Positions 1 to 9,362 of a DNA stretch of 64,000 nucleotides are shown here, in pieces. Source of the stretch: Janthinobacterium sp. UMAB-56 (GTDB lineage Bacteria; Pseudomonadota; Gammaproteobacteria; Burkholderiales; Burkholderiaceae_D); the NCBI RefSeq assembly GCF_900095265.1, contig NZ_LT607652.1, positions 495,762 to 559,761 on the forward strand. Direction: 5' to 3'. The notes below the pieces were generated by a model that made no database searches, was not told where the DNA came from, and worked only from the letters and a program-made list of their open reading frames with translations. The number at the start of each line of letters is the position of its first letter. Positions within the stretch are counted from its first letter, which is position 1. Made by a program: the position numbers and the translations under genes.

Positions 1-624
1 TACCTGCACCGCTTGAACCTCGATACGCCTCTGGAAGAGTCGATGGGGGCGCTGGCGCAACTGCTGCAAGAAGGCAAGATCCGCGCCGTGGGCCTGTGCG
101 AAGTGAGCGCCGCCACCTTGCGGCGCGCGGCGGCGCTCTGCCCCGTGGCCGCCGTGCAGAGCGAATACTCGCTGTGGACACGCGAACCGGAGCAGGGCGT
201 GCTGGCAGCCTGCCGCGACGTGGGTGCCAGTTTCTTTGCCTACAGTCCGCTGGGTCGCGGATTCCTGACGGGCGCCATTGCCGGTGCGGACAGCCTTGAA
301 GCGGGAGATTTCCGCCAGTTCAATCCCCGCTTTGCCGCCGAGAACCTGGCGCGCAACCAGGCCATCGTCGCGCAGGTCAGGGACCTCGCGTACGCAAAAG
401 GCTGCACGCCAGCCCAGCTGGCGCTGGCCTGGCTGCTGGCGCAAGGGGACGATATCATCCCCATTCCCGGCACCAAGCGCATCGCCTACCTGCACGACAA
501 CCTCGGCGCGCTGGCCGTGCGGCTGGACGGGGCCGAACTGGCGGCGATGAATGCCGCGTTTCCCTTGGGCATGGCGGCGGGTGCGCGCTATACACAGGAG
601 GGCATGAAGGGCGTGGATGCCTGA
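1..624 (+). CDS. Aldo/keto reductase, C-terminal part (5' end outside window)
   Basis: The frame is open from the first base, so the gene begins upstream of the window; 207 residues are visible. They cover the second half of an aldo/keto reductase TIM barrel: a helix with GKIRAVGLCEVS, the strand AAVQSEYSLWTRE, the FAYSPLGRGFLTG segment and the cofactor-binding IPIPGTKR stretch that contacts the 2'-phosphate of NADPH in this family. The family is usually about 330 residues, so roughly 120 N-terminal residues with the catalytic Asp, Tyr and Lys are missing here. It probably reduces small aldehydes or ketones with NADPH; the substrate cannot be told. A TTG at 13 could be taken for a start but the barrel fold clearly extends upstream. 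Confidence 0.85.
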   Translation, partial: YLHRLNLDTPLEESMGALAQLLQEGKIRAVGLCEVSAATLRRAAALCPVAAVQSEYSLWTREPEQGVLAACRDVGASFFAYSPLGRGFLTGAIAGADSLEAGDFRQFNPRFAAENLARNQAIVAQVRDLAYAKGCTPAQLALAWLLAQGDDIIPIPGTKRIAYLHDNLGALAVRLDGAELAAMNAAFPLGMAAGARYTQEGMKGVDA

Positions 625-754
625 AAAAGATGCGCGAGTGTACGCCAGCGTACCTAACTGACACTTTCTCTGCGGGATAATCGCCAGCGATCTGCTAGCA
701 TTTGGCAGTGACTGCGCGGTGTGCCTTGCACCGTGTTCAACGGTCAGGTATCCG

Positions 755-1588
755 ATGAGGTGGATGTTGTTAGATGACGATATTTTCGATATAGAACTGA
801 AGTTATTGCTTGAGGGAATACTGCTGCGGTATCAGCACGATTTCCGCGATTATTCCGTGGCATCCTTGCGCCGGCGCATGCGCCAGGCCATGGAGCGCTT
901 CGGCTGCGCCAGCCTGTCGCAATTGCAGGACCGTATCTTGCACGAGCCGGCCATGTTCGCGCAGATGTTGCAGTTTTTTACGGTGCAAGTGAGCGAGATG
1001 TTCCGTGATCCCGCGTATTTCCGCGCCTTGCGCGAAAAAGTCGTGCCCATCCTGCACACCTATCCCTCCATCAAGATATGGGTGGCCGGCTGCAGCAGCG
1101 GCGAAGAGGTGTGGTCGCTGGCCATCTTGCTGGAAGAAGAAGGCTTGCTCGAACGCAGCATGATTTACGCGACCGATATTAACGTCGAAGCGCTGGCCGC
1201 CGCCGAAGCGGGCATCTATCCGATCGAGCGCATCGCCCAGTTCAGCGAGAATTACCAGCTGGCGGGCGGCAAGCGCTCCTTGTCCGACTATTACACGGCC
1301 GCCTACAAGGGCGCCATCTTTGAGCGCCGCCTGCGGCGCCAGTTCGTCTTCGCCGACCATAGCCTGGCGACGGACAGCGTGTTTTCGGAGGTGCACATGG
1401 TTTCCTGCCGTAACGTCATGATTTACTTCAATAAAGACTTGCAAGACCGCAGCCTGGGCCTGTTTCACGAAGCGCTGGTGAACCGGGGTTTCCTGGGATT
1501 GGGCATGAAGGAAAGCCTGCATTTCAGCCGCCACTGTGCCAGCTTCAACGAGCTGAGCCCTGCTGAACGCATCTTCCAGCGTGCCTGA
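755..1588 (+). CDS. cheR: CheR-type protein-glutamate O-methyltransferase
   Basis: S-adenosylmethionine-dependent methyltransferase of the CheR family, about 277 residues. The helical N-terminal domain (YSVASLRRRMRQAMERFG) is followed by the SAM-binding motif WVAGCSSGEEVWSLA and the C-terminal motif CRNVMIYFNKDLQ with GLGMKESLHFS. CheR proteins methylate glutamates on chemoreceptors. The start is uncertain: GTG at 719, ATG at 755 (AGG six bases upstream) and ATG at 764 all lie in frame; 755 or 764 fits the family best. It overlaps cheB by 8 bases. No receptor gene lies nearby, so in this operon with two hybrid kinases it may serve a kinase-linked adaptation role rather than flagellar chemotaxis. 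Confidence 0.88.
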   Translation: MRWMLLDDDIFDIELKLLLEGILLRYQHDFRDYSVASLRRRMRQAMERFGCASLSQLQDRILHEPAMFAQMLQFFTVQVSEMFRDPAYFRALREKVVPILHTYPSIKIWVAGCSSGEEVWSLAILLEEEGLLERSMIYATDINVEALAAAEAGIYPIERIAQFSENYQLAGGKRSLSDYYTAAYKGAIFERRLRRQFVFADHSLATDSVFSEVHMVSCRNVMIYFNKDLQDRSLGLFHEALVNRGFLGLGMKESLHFSRHCASFNELSPAERIFQRA

Positions 1589-2198
1589 CATGCTGCCGAC
1601 CTGCGTGGTGGCGCCACCCCCGGCCGGCCTGCGCCTGATCGCCATCGGCGCCTCGGCCGGCGGCGTGGAGGCGCTGGGCATAGTGCTGCGCGCCTTGCCC
1701 GCCAACTGCCGCGCAAGCGTGGTGGTGGTGCTGCACCTGGCGCCGGGCCGCTCGAGCCAGTTGCCGCAGCTGTATGCGCAGCGTTGCCAGCTACCCTTGC
1801 GTGAAGCACAGGACAAGGAACCGCTGCAAGCCGGCGTCGTGTATTTCGCGCCACCTGACTACCACCTGCAAGTCGAACCCGATGGCTGTTTTTCCCTGTC
1901 GCAGGAAGCGCCCGTGTATTTTTCGCGCCCGTCCATCGATGTCCTGCTGGAAACGGCAGCGTACGCTTACCGCCGCGCGATGCTGGCCATCATCCTGACA
2001 GGCGCCTCGGCCGACGGCGCGGCGGGGCTGGCGCGCGTGCGGCAGTTGGGCGGCAGTGCCTGGGTGCAAGACCCGCAGGGCGCCAGTTGTGGCATCATGC
2101 CGGCCGCCGCGCTCAAGCGGGCCGGTGCCGACCGCGTGCTCAACTTGCCGCAGATGGCCGCCAGCCTGGCCTTGCTCGGCGATGGCGAACACAACTGA
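1581..2198 (+). CDS. cheB: CheB-type methylesterase, catalytic domain only
   Basis: 205-residue stand-alone CheB catalytic domain. The Ser-His-Asp triad can be placed: Ser25 in IGASAGG, His52 in VVLHLAPG and Asp145 in TGASADGAAG. The usual N-terminal receiver domain is absent, so activity would not be controlled by phosphorylation within this chain. CheB removes the methyl groups added by CheR and can deamidate receptor glutamines. The gene starts inside the end of cheR (8-base overlap), which implies coupled translation. About 98 bases separate it from the kinase gene that follows. Confidence 0.88.
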   Translation: MPDMLPTCVVAPPPAGLRLIAIGASAGGVEALGIVLRALPANCRASVVVVLHLAPGRSSQLPQLYAQRCQLPLREAQDKEPLQAGVVYFAPPDYHLQVEPDGCFSLSQEAPVYFSRPSIDVLLETAAYAYRRAMLAIILTGASADGAAGLARVRQLGGSAWVQDPQGASCGIMPAAALKRAGADRVLNLPQMAASLALLGDGEHN

Positions 2199-2296
2199 GT
2201 ACAACTGAGTGAGAGTGCAGCAGTGCGTGTAATATATGTGAGAATTGAAACAATGTTTATATCAATATCGAAACACGATGGCGTCTTGCCGTTGCG

Positions 2297-3439
2297 ATGC
2301 CTGAAGATGATTCCGTGACCGCCCCTATCCATATCCTCGTCGTTGACGACATCGCGCAAAACCTGGTCGCCGCCGAAGCCGTGCTGGCACGGCCCGGTAT
2401 CGTCATCCTCAAGGCAAGCTCTGGCGCCCAGGCACTGGAATTGCTGTTGACGCATGAAGTGGCACTGGCCCTGATCGACGTGCAAATGCCGCAGATGGAC
2501 GGTTTTGAATTGGCCGAGCTGATACGCGGCAGCGAGCGCACGCGCAGCATTCCCCTGATTTTCCTCACGGCCGCGTCGCGCGAACCGAGCTACAGTTTCC
2601 GCGGCTACGAAGCGGGCGCCGTCGACTTCCTGTACAAGCCTATCGACGTGAAAGCCTTGCAAAGCAAGGTGGCGGTGCTGGTCCAGTTGTTCCAGCAGAA
2701 ACGCGAATTGTCGGCCCAGCTTGACGAACTCAAGCATGCGCTGCACCTCAATGAACTGTTCACTGCCGTGCTGGGCCACGACTTGCGCACGCCCTTGTCG
2801 GTGGTGATGAATGGCGCCATGCTGTTACCGATGATGAGCGAGCACCCGAAGGTGATCGTCACGGCGCAGCGCATCGAAAGCAGCGCCAAGCGCATGGCGC
2901 GCATGGTCGACCAGTTGCTTGACTTGGCGCGCATCCGTTCCGGCACGATGGAGTTGCGCAGCAGTACGCACGATTACCTGGCGCTGGCGCGCGCCATCGT
3001 CGAGGAATGCGAGACGGCCGGCCAGGCCGCGCATGTCGAGCTCAGCAGCGTCGGCGAGCTGCACGGGCAATGCGATGCGGGCTTGCTGTCGCAAGTCATC
3101 TCGAATCTGCTATGCAATGCCCTCACGCATGGCGAGGCGGGCACGCCGGTGCAGCTGGTCGTCGACGGACGCGACGCCGACAGCATTGAATTGCGCATCG
3201 CCAATCGTGGCGTCATCCCCGCCGCCGTGTTGCCGACCTTGTTCGAGCCGTTCCGGCAGGCCGGCGAGAAGCGCAGGATGGGGCAGGGCCTGGGGCTGGG
3301 CCTGTACACGGTGAATATGTTCGTCAAGGCCCATGGCGGCACGGTCGAGCTCAGTTCGACGGCCGCGCATGGCACGCTGGCGACCGTGCGTATCCCGCGC
3401 CAATGCCAGGTGCGCGTGCAAGCGGAGATGGCGACATGA
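2297..3439 (+). CDS. Response regulator-histidine kinase (REC-HisKA-HATPase)
   Basis: 380-residue protein with an N-terminal receiver domain (phospho-acceptor Asp61 in ALIDVQMPQMDG, conserved Lys in LYKPID), a short coiled linker, a dimerization domain with His161 in LGHDLRTPLS, and an ATP-binding domain (N-box in VISNLLCNALTHG, G-box in GQGLGLGLYTV). No transmembrane segment is seen, so it is cytoplasmic. Kinases with a leading receiver domain usually take phosphate from a partner kinase and pass it on. It lies between cheB and a large PAS hybrid kinase whose start overlaps its stop, so the two kinases probably work together. Signal and output are unknown. Confidence 0.88.
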   Translation: MPEDDSVTAPIHILVVDDIAQNLVAAEAVLARPGIVILKASSGAQALELLLTHEVALALIDVQMPQMDGFELAELIRGSERTRSIPLIFLTAASREPSYSFRGYEAGAVDFLYKPIDVKALQSKVAVLVQLFQQKRELSAQLDELKHALHLNELFTAVLGHDLRTPLSVVMNGAMLLPMMSEHPKVIVTAQRIESSAKRMARMVDQLLDLARIRSGTMELRSSTHDYLALARAIVEECETAGQAAHVELSSVGELHGQCDAGLLSQVISNLLCNALTHGEAGTPVQLVVDGRDADSIELRIANRGVIPAAVLPTLFEPFRQAGEKRRMGQGLGLGLYTVNMFVKAHGGTVELSSTAAHGTLATVRIPRQCQVRVQAEMAT

Positions 3440-6400
3440 GCGCGCCAGCCTGGCCGCGCGGCGGCGGCAGCATGGGCGAGCTGGTGCGCCAGCGCGACTG
3501 GTCCGCCACCAGCCTGGGCGCCCTCGATGGCTGGCCTGCCCATTTGCGCACCAGCGTCGACATCGTGCTCAATTCGCCGATGGCGATGGTGCTGATGTGG
3601 GGGCCGCAGCACGTGATGATTTACAACGACGACTACATTCCGATCGCCGGGGCGCGCCATCCGGCGGCGCTGGGCGGTACGGTGCCGGCCGTCTGGCCCG
3701 AAATATGGGACTGGAATGCGCGCATCCTCGAAGCGGGATTGCGCGGCGAGACGCAGGTGCACCGCGAGTGCAACCTGCCGCTGTTGCGCGACGGACAGCG
3801 CGCGGATGTCTGTTTTGACTTGTTTTACACGCCCGTGCGTGGCGCTGACGGCCAGGTGGACGGCGTGCTGTGCACGGCGCTCGAATTGACAGCGCGCATG
3901 GAAGAGGGGCGCCAGCTGAAGCTGGCCACGGCCGAGCTGGGCGAACTGAACACTACCTTGCAGGCCGAAAGCGAGGCCCTGCGCGCGGCCAACCGCCGCC
4001 TGGGCGAGGAGCGCGCGCTGCTGCGGGCCCTGTTCCAGCAGGCACCGAGCTTCATGGCCCTGCTGCGCGGGCCGCAGCACGTGTTTGAATTGGCGAATGA
4101 GCATTATCTGCGCCTGGTGGGCCACCGCGATTTACTGGGCAAGACAGTCGAAGTGGCCTTGCCCGAAGTCAAGGCGCAGGGTTTCATCGAACTGCTCGAC
4201 CAGGTCTACCGCACGGGCGAACCTTTCGAGGGGCGCCAGATGACCGTCGATTTGCAGACGGCGGACGGGCGGACGGGCCAGCGCCAGATCGACTTCGTCT
4301 ACCAGCCTATCAAGGATGACGATGGCGTGGTCACGGGTATACTCGTCGAGGGCGTCGATGTCACCGAACGCATGGAAGGCGAGGAGCGGCTGCGCCTGGC
4401 CCAGCAGGCGGGTGGCATCGGCACCTTCGAATGGTTCCCCGAGACGGGCGCGATGCTGGTGTCGCCCACCTTCCGCCACCTGTGGGGCATTGCCGACGAG
4501 GAAGAGGTCACGCAGCAGTTGCTGGTCAGCCTGGTCGATGAACGGGACTTGACGAAGGTGGGGCCCAGCAAGCTTGATCTGGCGCAAAATCCTCTCGAAT
4601 ATGTGGAATACCGCATCCGCCGGCCTGCCGATGGCGCGCTGCGCTGGATCGCGCGCCAGGGCGAGGTGGTGGCCGGCCGCGTACCTGGCCAGCGCCGCTA
4701 CGTGGGCGTGTCGTTCGACGTGACGGAGCGGCGCCAGATCAAGGATGAACTCAACGCCAGCCAGGAGCGCATGGCGGCCATTTTCGGCCAGGCTGCCGTG
4801 GGCTTGTCCGAGCTGGGCCTCGATGGCCGTTTCCAGCGCGTCAACGGCGCCCTGTGCGGCATGCTTGGCCGCTCGGCCGAAGAGCTGCTGAGCCTAAACA
4901 TGAATGACATCATGCACCCGGCGGACGTGCCTGGCAACAGCGTGCTGTTCCATCGCCTGGTGGAAACGGGCGAGTCGTTTTCGCTGGAAAAGCGCTACCT
5001 GAAGCCCGATGGCTCGCAAGTGTGGGTGTCGAGCAATGTCACTCGCCTGGTCGATGAAAAGGGGCATACGCGTTCCCTGATCGCCGTCAAGACGGACATC
5101 ACGGCTCGGCGCCGCGTGGAAAAGGCGCTGCATGAATTGAACGAAACGCTAGAACACCGGGTCGAACAGGAAGTGAGCGAGCGCACCAAGGCCGAAGACG
5201 CCTTGCGCCAGGCGCAAAAGATGGAAGCCGTGGGCCAGCTGACGGGCGGCATTGCGCACGACTTCAATAACGTGCTGCAAATCATCTCCGGCAATCTGCA
5301 TTTGCTGCAGCACCTGACGGGCACGGATGGCTTGATGCGCCAGCGCCTGGACACGGCGATTGCCGCCGTCGAACGGGGTGCCAAACTGTCGTCGCACCTG
5401 CTGGCGTTTGCGCGGCGCCAACCGTTGAAACCCGTGGTGGCCGACCTGGCGCGCGTGGTGCGCAACATGGATGCGCTGCTGCGGCGCGCCCTGGGCGAAG
5501 CGATCGACATCGTGCTGGTGGGCGGCGGCGGGCTGTGGAATACCCTGGTTGACCGCAGCCAGATCGAGAACGTCATCCTCAACCTGGCCATCAATGCGCG
5601 CGACGCCATGGATGGCGTGGGCAAGCTGACCATCGAGCTGGGCAATGTCGTGCTCGACGAGCAGTATGTGCATAAGTTGGTCGACGTGCCGGCGGGCCAG
5701 TACGTGATGCTGTCGGTGACCGATACGGGGCGTGGCATGAGCGGCCCCGTGCTGCAGCGCGCCTTCGAGCCGTTCTTTACCACCAAGCCGGAAGGCGCGG
5801 GCACGGGCCTGGGCTTGTCGATGGCGTATGGCTTTGTCACGCAAAGCCGTGGCCATATCCGCATTTACAGTGAACCTGGCGTGGGCACGGGAGTCAAAAT
5901 CTATTTACCCCGTTCCCTGATGGCCGAAGCGGACGATGAACTGGAATTGAGCGGCGTCGTCACGGGCGGCACGGAAACGGTGCTGGTGGTGGAAGACGAC
6001 GTGGGCGTGCGCACCACCGTGGTCGACATGCTCGGCGCGCTCGGTTACACGGTGCTCAAGGCCGAAGATGGCGAAAGCGCGCTGGCCGTGCTGCACAGCG
6101 GCGCGCAGATCGACTTGCTGTTTACGGACGTGATCATGCCCGGTCCCGTCAGCAGCACGGAGATGGCGCGCCAGGCGCGCGAGTTGCAGCCCGATATAGC
6201 CGTCTTGTTTACGTCGGGCTATGCGCAGGATGTCATCGTGCACGAGGGCAGGCTCGACGCGGGGGTGGAATTGCTCAGCAAGCCGTATCGGCGCGAGGAG
6301 CTGGCACGCAAGCTGCGCCATGTGCTGGCCAACCGCCAGCAGCAAATGCGTGCGCGCCAGTTTGAACGGTCCGGCGCGCCGGTGGCCGGCAGCACGGCGG

Positions 6401-6819
6401 CCAGCGTGCAGGGCGGCGGCACGCCGGGGCTGGACTTGACGGGCCATGCTTTGCTACCGCAAGGGGACATGCCGACATCCATGAAGATACTCGTGGTGGA
6501 AGACAATCTCGATTCGCAGCTGATGGTGTGCGAACTGGTGGGCATGCTGGGCCATACGGTTAGCGGCGTGTCCGATGGCGAGGCGGCGTGGGAATTGCTC
6601 AACGAGCAAGACTTCGATCTCTTGTTTACGGACGTCAGTCTGCCCGGCATGTCTGGCATCGCGCTGGCGCGCATGGTGCTGCGAGAGAAACCGGACATGC
6701 GCATTATCTTTTCCACCGGTTATGGCAAGGAATCGATGGATGAACTGGGCTTCTCCGCCAGCGTCTTGCGCAAGCCCTATGATTTGATGGAGTTACAAGC
6801 CGCACTAGACCAACCCTGA
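3436..6819 (+). CDS. Multi-PAS hybrid histidine kinase with two C-terminal receivers
   Basis: About 1,127 residues. The start at 3436 forms an ATGA overlap with the preceding stop and has GGAG upstream; an upstream ATG at 3403 would give a larger overlap. Order: a PAS-like domain (DYIPIAGARHP), a coiled segment, then three more PAS domains ending in the typical DVTER or DITAR motifs, a HisKA domain with His608 in GGIAHDFNN, an ATPase domain (NLAINARDAM, GTGLGLSMAYG), a first receiver with Asp898 (LLFTDVIMPG) and a second with Asp1066 (LLFTDVSLPG). No membrane segment is apparent, so it senses a cytoplasmic signal such as redox state or a ligand. It is the last gene of the cheR-cheB-kinase operon. 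Confidence 0.9.
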   Translation: MSAPAWPRGGGSMGELVRQRDWSATSLGALDGWPAHLRTSVDIVLNSPMAMVLMWGPQHVMIYNDDYIPIAGARHPAALGGTVPAVWPEIWDWNARILEAGLRGETQVHRECNLPLLRDGQRADVCFDLFYTPVRGADGQVDGVLCTALELTARMEEGRQLKLATAELGELNTTLQAESEALRAANRRLGEERALLRALFQQAPSFMALLRGPQHVFELANEHYLRLVGHRDLLGKTVEVALPEVKAQGFIELLDQVYRTGEPFEGRQMTVDLQTADGRTGQRQIDFVYQPIKDDDGVVTGILVEGVDVTERMEGEERLRLAQQAGGIGTFEWFPETGAMLVSPTFRHLWGIADEEEVTQQLLVSLVDERDLTKVGPSKLDLAQNPLEYVEYRIRRPADGALRWIARQGEVVAGRVPGQRRYVGVSFDVTERRQIKDELNASQERMAAIFGQAAVGLSELGLDGRFQRVNGALCGMLGRSAEELLSLNMNDIMHPADVPGNSVLFHRLVETGESFSLEKRYLKPDGSQVWVSSNVTRLVDEKGHTRSLIAVKTDITARRRVEKALHELNETLEHRVEQEVSERTKAEDALRQAQKMEAVGQLTGGIAHDFNNVLQIISGNLHLLQHLTGTDGLMRQRLDTAIAAVERGAKLSSHLLAFARRQPLKPVVADLARVVRNMDALLRRALGEAIDIVLVGGGGLWNTLVDRSQIENVILNLAINARDAMDGVGKLTIELGNVVLDEQYVHKLVDVPAGQYVMLSVTDTGRGMSGPVLQRAFEPFFTTKPEGAGTGLGLSMAYGFVTQSRGHIRIYSEPGVGTGVKIYLPRSLMAEADDELELSGVVTGGTETVLVVEDDVGVRTTVVDMLGALGYTVLKAEDGESALAVLHSGAQIDLLFTDVIMPGPVSSTEMARQARELQPDIAVLFTSGYAQDVIVHEGRLDAGVELLSKPYRREELARKLRHVLANRQQQMRARQFERSGAPVAGSTAASVQGGGTPGLDLTGHALLPQGDMPTSMKILVVEDNLDSQLMVCELVGMLGHTVSGVSDGEAAWELLNEQDFDLLFTDVSLPGMSGIALARMVLREKPDMRIIFSTGYGKESMDELGFSASVLRKPYDLMELQAALDQP

Positions 6820-6869
6820 CGGGCAAGCGCCGGCACGGCTTGCCTGTCTCACCCTGAAGAGGCGAATGA

Positions 6870-7268
6870 ATGACTCCTGAATTGACGATGCTGGCCTGTA
6901 CTTTGGTGCTGGCGCTGCTGCAAATTCTGCTGCCAGCGCTGTTTCGCACGCGCGAGACAGGCACGGCCTATAACGTGAGTGCGCGCGACGGTGAAGGCCC
7001 GCCCGTGGGCAAGATCACGGGCCGCTTGCAGCGGGCTCAGGCGAACCTGTTCGAAACCCTGCCACTGTTCGCCGCTGCCGTGCTGATCGCCCACGTGACG
7101 GCGCAGGAAAGCGCGCTGACCCTGTATGGCGCCGCCCTGTATCTGGCCGCGCGCGTGCTCTACCTGCCCCTGTACGCGTTTGGCGTACCCGTCGTGCGCA
7201 CGCTCGTCTGGTGCGTGTCGATTGCCGGCTTGCTCATGCTGTACTGGGCCATCCTGTTTGCTTCCTGA
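6870..7268 (+). CDS. MAPEG-family membrane protein
   Basis: 132-residue membrane protein with about four hydrophobic helices and the MAPEG-family pattern: an N-terminal helix (ACTLVLALLQILLPALF), the RAQANLFETLPLFAAAVL motif, and YLAARVLYLPLYAFGVPVVRT. Eukaryotic members conjugate glutathione or handle eicosanoids; the role of bacterial members is mostly unknown. The ATG has GAAGAGGCGAATGA upstream, giving an AGAGG ribosome site. The gene stands about 50 bases downstream of the hybrid kinase but belongs to no clear operon. Confidence 0.88.
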   Translation: MTPELTMLACTLVLALLQILLPALFRTRETGTAYNVSARDGEGPPVGKITGRLQRAQANLFETLPLFAAAVLIAHVTAQESALTLYGAALYLAARVLYLPLYAFGVPVVRTLVWCVSIAGLLMLYWAILFAS

Positions 7269-7381
7269 ATTCCTACGCCAGCTGTGGCGCCCGTCCTATG
7301 GCGGAGCGTCAGGCCCGACCGTAAAGTAGCTGCATCGAGGCGCATGGGCGCCGGCAGCGCAGTGTTACTTTTGGGACGGCA

Positions 7382-9064
7382 ATGATGAGCAGTGCAGCGA
7401 AGCAATCCGGCAAGTCCGGCAAGCCTATCCAGCGCCTGCTGCGCACGGTCTTTGGCGTGGCGCGGTTGCGCATGGGCCAGCAGGAAGTCATCGACAGCGT
7501 GCTGTCCGGGCGCGACACCCTGGCCATCATGCCCACCGGCAGCGGCAAGTCGCTGTGTTACCAGCTGCCCGCCGCCCTGTTCGCGGGCGCGACCCTGGTG
7601 GTGTCGCCGCTGATCTCGCTGATGCAGGACCAGCTGGAAAAGCTGCACGAACTGGGCATCACGGCCGTGCAGCTCAACAGCAGCCTGTCGCGCGCGGAAG
7701 AGGAGGAGGCCGTCGCCCGCATCAGCCAGGGAGGCAGGCTCATCATCTTTTGTACGCCGGAACGCCTTGCCAGCGCCGCCTTCCTGTCGCTGCTGGCCAG
7801 CGCGCCGCCCAGCCTGGTCGTTATCGATGAAGCCCATTGCATTTCCCACTGGGGCCACGACTTCCGTCCTGCCTACCTGGAAATAGCGGCCGCCCTGCGC
7901 GCGCTGGGCCGTCCGCCCGTGCTGGCGCTGACGGCCACGGCCACCGAGGAAGTGATTGCCGATATCGCCACGCAGCTCGAAGCGCGCAAACTGCAGGTCA
8001 TCAATACCGGCATCTACCGGGCCAATTTGCGCTACCGTGTGATCCAGGTCACGAATGCCGGAGAAAAACAGGATACCGTCTTGCGCCTGCTGCGCGAGAC
8101 ATCCGGCGTGGGCATCGTGTATGCGGCCACCGTCAAGGCCGTCGAGGACCTGGCGGCGCGGCTGGCAGAATTGGGCGAGAGCGTCACGTGTTACCACGGC
8201 AAGCTGGCGGCGCGTGAACGCAAGCACAAGCAGGAATTGTTCATGAACGGCGAACGCCGCATCATGGTCGCCACCAATGCCTTCGGCATGGGCATCGACA
8301 AGCCCGACACGCGCTTCGTGATCCACTTGCAGGTGCCGGCCAACCTGGAAGCGTACTACCAGGAATCGGGCCGGGCGGGGCGCGACGGCTTGCCCGCCGA
8401 TTGCACCTTGCTGTATTTTCAGCAAGACAAGCGGGTGCAGCAATTCTTTCTGGCGAAGCACTATCCCACGGCCGACGATTTGGCTGCCATCGTCGTTGCG
8501 GCACAAGGCTTGCCAGCCAAGTTTGCGTTCGCTGCGCTGGCGTCCAGCCTGCCCGAATTTTCCGAAGGTCACTTGAAGGTAGGTGTGAAACTGTTGAAAG
8601 ACGGCAAGCTGCTGCGCCAGAACCGCCGGCTGGGCTACAGCCTGAAAGCGCCCTTGGCCAGCTCGCCCTCTTATGTGCAACTGGCGCAAATCTATGTCGA
8701 CAAGCAGGAGCGCGACAAACAGGCGCTCGAGCAGATGGTGGCCTATGCGCAAAGTGGCCTGTGCCGCTGGAAGTTGCTGCTCGATTATTTTGGCGATGCC
8801 GGTGATTTCGAACGCTGTTGCACTTGCGACAATTGCCAGTCGCCGCCCGCGCTGGCCGCGCCCATCTCCCTGGACGAGTTGCCGCCCGCATCCGCCCAAG
8901 CACAAACCCCAGCCCCAGCGTCCCGGATCGCCGTCGGCAGCCGCGTGCGCGTGCCCCGATTCCAGATCGGCACCGTGCTGTCGGTGGCCGGCGAGCAGGT
9001 CACCATAGCCTTTCCGGAAGACACCACGCGTACCTTCATGGCGGAATTTGTCGTCCCCGCGTGA
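7382..9064 (+). CDS. recQ: ATP-dependent DNA helicase RecQ
   Basis: 560-residue superfamily 2 helicase. Visible motifs are Walker A MPTGSGKSLCYQ, motif II VIDEAHCISHWGHDFRP, motif III LTATAT, motif VI ESGRAGRDG, and the RecQ zinc-binding cysteines in GLCRWK and CCTCDNC. RecQ unwinds branched DNA during recombination repair and fork restart. The HRDC domain usual at the C-terminus of the E. coli enzyme is absent; a short beta-rich tail (SRVRVPRFQIGTVLSVAGEQVTIAF) takes its place, resembling small SH3-like folds. Two adjacent ATGs (7382, 7385) could start it. It is transcribed alone. Confidence 0.9.
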   Translation: MMSSAAKQSGKSGKPIQRLLRTVFGVARLRMGQQEVIDSVLSGRDTLAIMPTGSGKSLCYQLPAALFAGATLVVSPLISLMQDQLEKLHELGITAVQLNSSLSRAEEEEAVARISQGGRLIIFCTPERLASAAFLSLLASAPPSLVVIDEAHCISHWGHDFRPAYLEIAAALRALGRPPVLALTATATEEVIADIATQLEARKLQVINTGIYRANLRYRVIQVTNAGEKQDTVLRLLRETSGVGIVYAATVKAVEDLAARLAELGESVTCYHGKLAARERKHKQELFMNGERRIMVATNAFGMGIDKPDTRFVIHLQVPANLEAYYQESGRAGRDGLPADCTLLYFQQDKRVQQFFLAKHYPTADDLAAIVVAAQGLPAKFAFAALASSLPEFSEGHLKVGVKLLKDGKLLRQNRRLGYSLKAPLASSPSYVQLAQIYVDKQERDKQALEQMVAYAQSGLCRWKLLLDYFGDAGDFERCCTCDNCQSPPALAAPISLDELPPASAQAQTPAPASRIAVGSRVRVPRFQIGTVLSVAGEQVTIAFPEDTTRTFMAEFVVPA

Positions 9065-9362
9065 GCCGCAGCAGGCAGGCAATTTGTCGTTCTGCCATCA
9101 TCCGGGCAGCTCCGCACCCGGCCAGGTGCCGGCGGACGCGGCGCGTTCCCCGTTTCCGCCTAACTGCTGAGTATTTGGTACTTTTGGTGTGAAACTAAAA
9201 GTAACTGCGCCACCGTAGGCGGGACTCATCCTACATGCGCTCTTGCCATCCTCCTATTTCTTGTATCCCATGCGCGCACTAAGATGACTGTTCCCCTGCC
9301 ATGCGAGGGGGAGGGATTGCATGGTTTGCATTGTTTCGATTTTATTGATCAAGGAGATCATC
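9065..9362. other. Intergenic region with a GTAGG/CCTAC inverted repeat
   Basis: About 300 bases between recQ and the KGG stress-protein gene. No coding frame with a ribosome site was found. It holds an inverted repeat GTAGG-N10-CCTAC at about 9215-9234. The ribosome binding site AAGGAG of the next gene is at 9351-9356. Confidence 0.5.
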
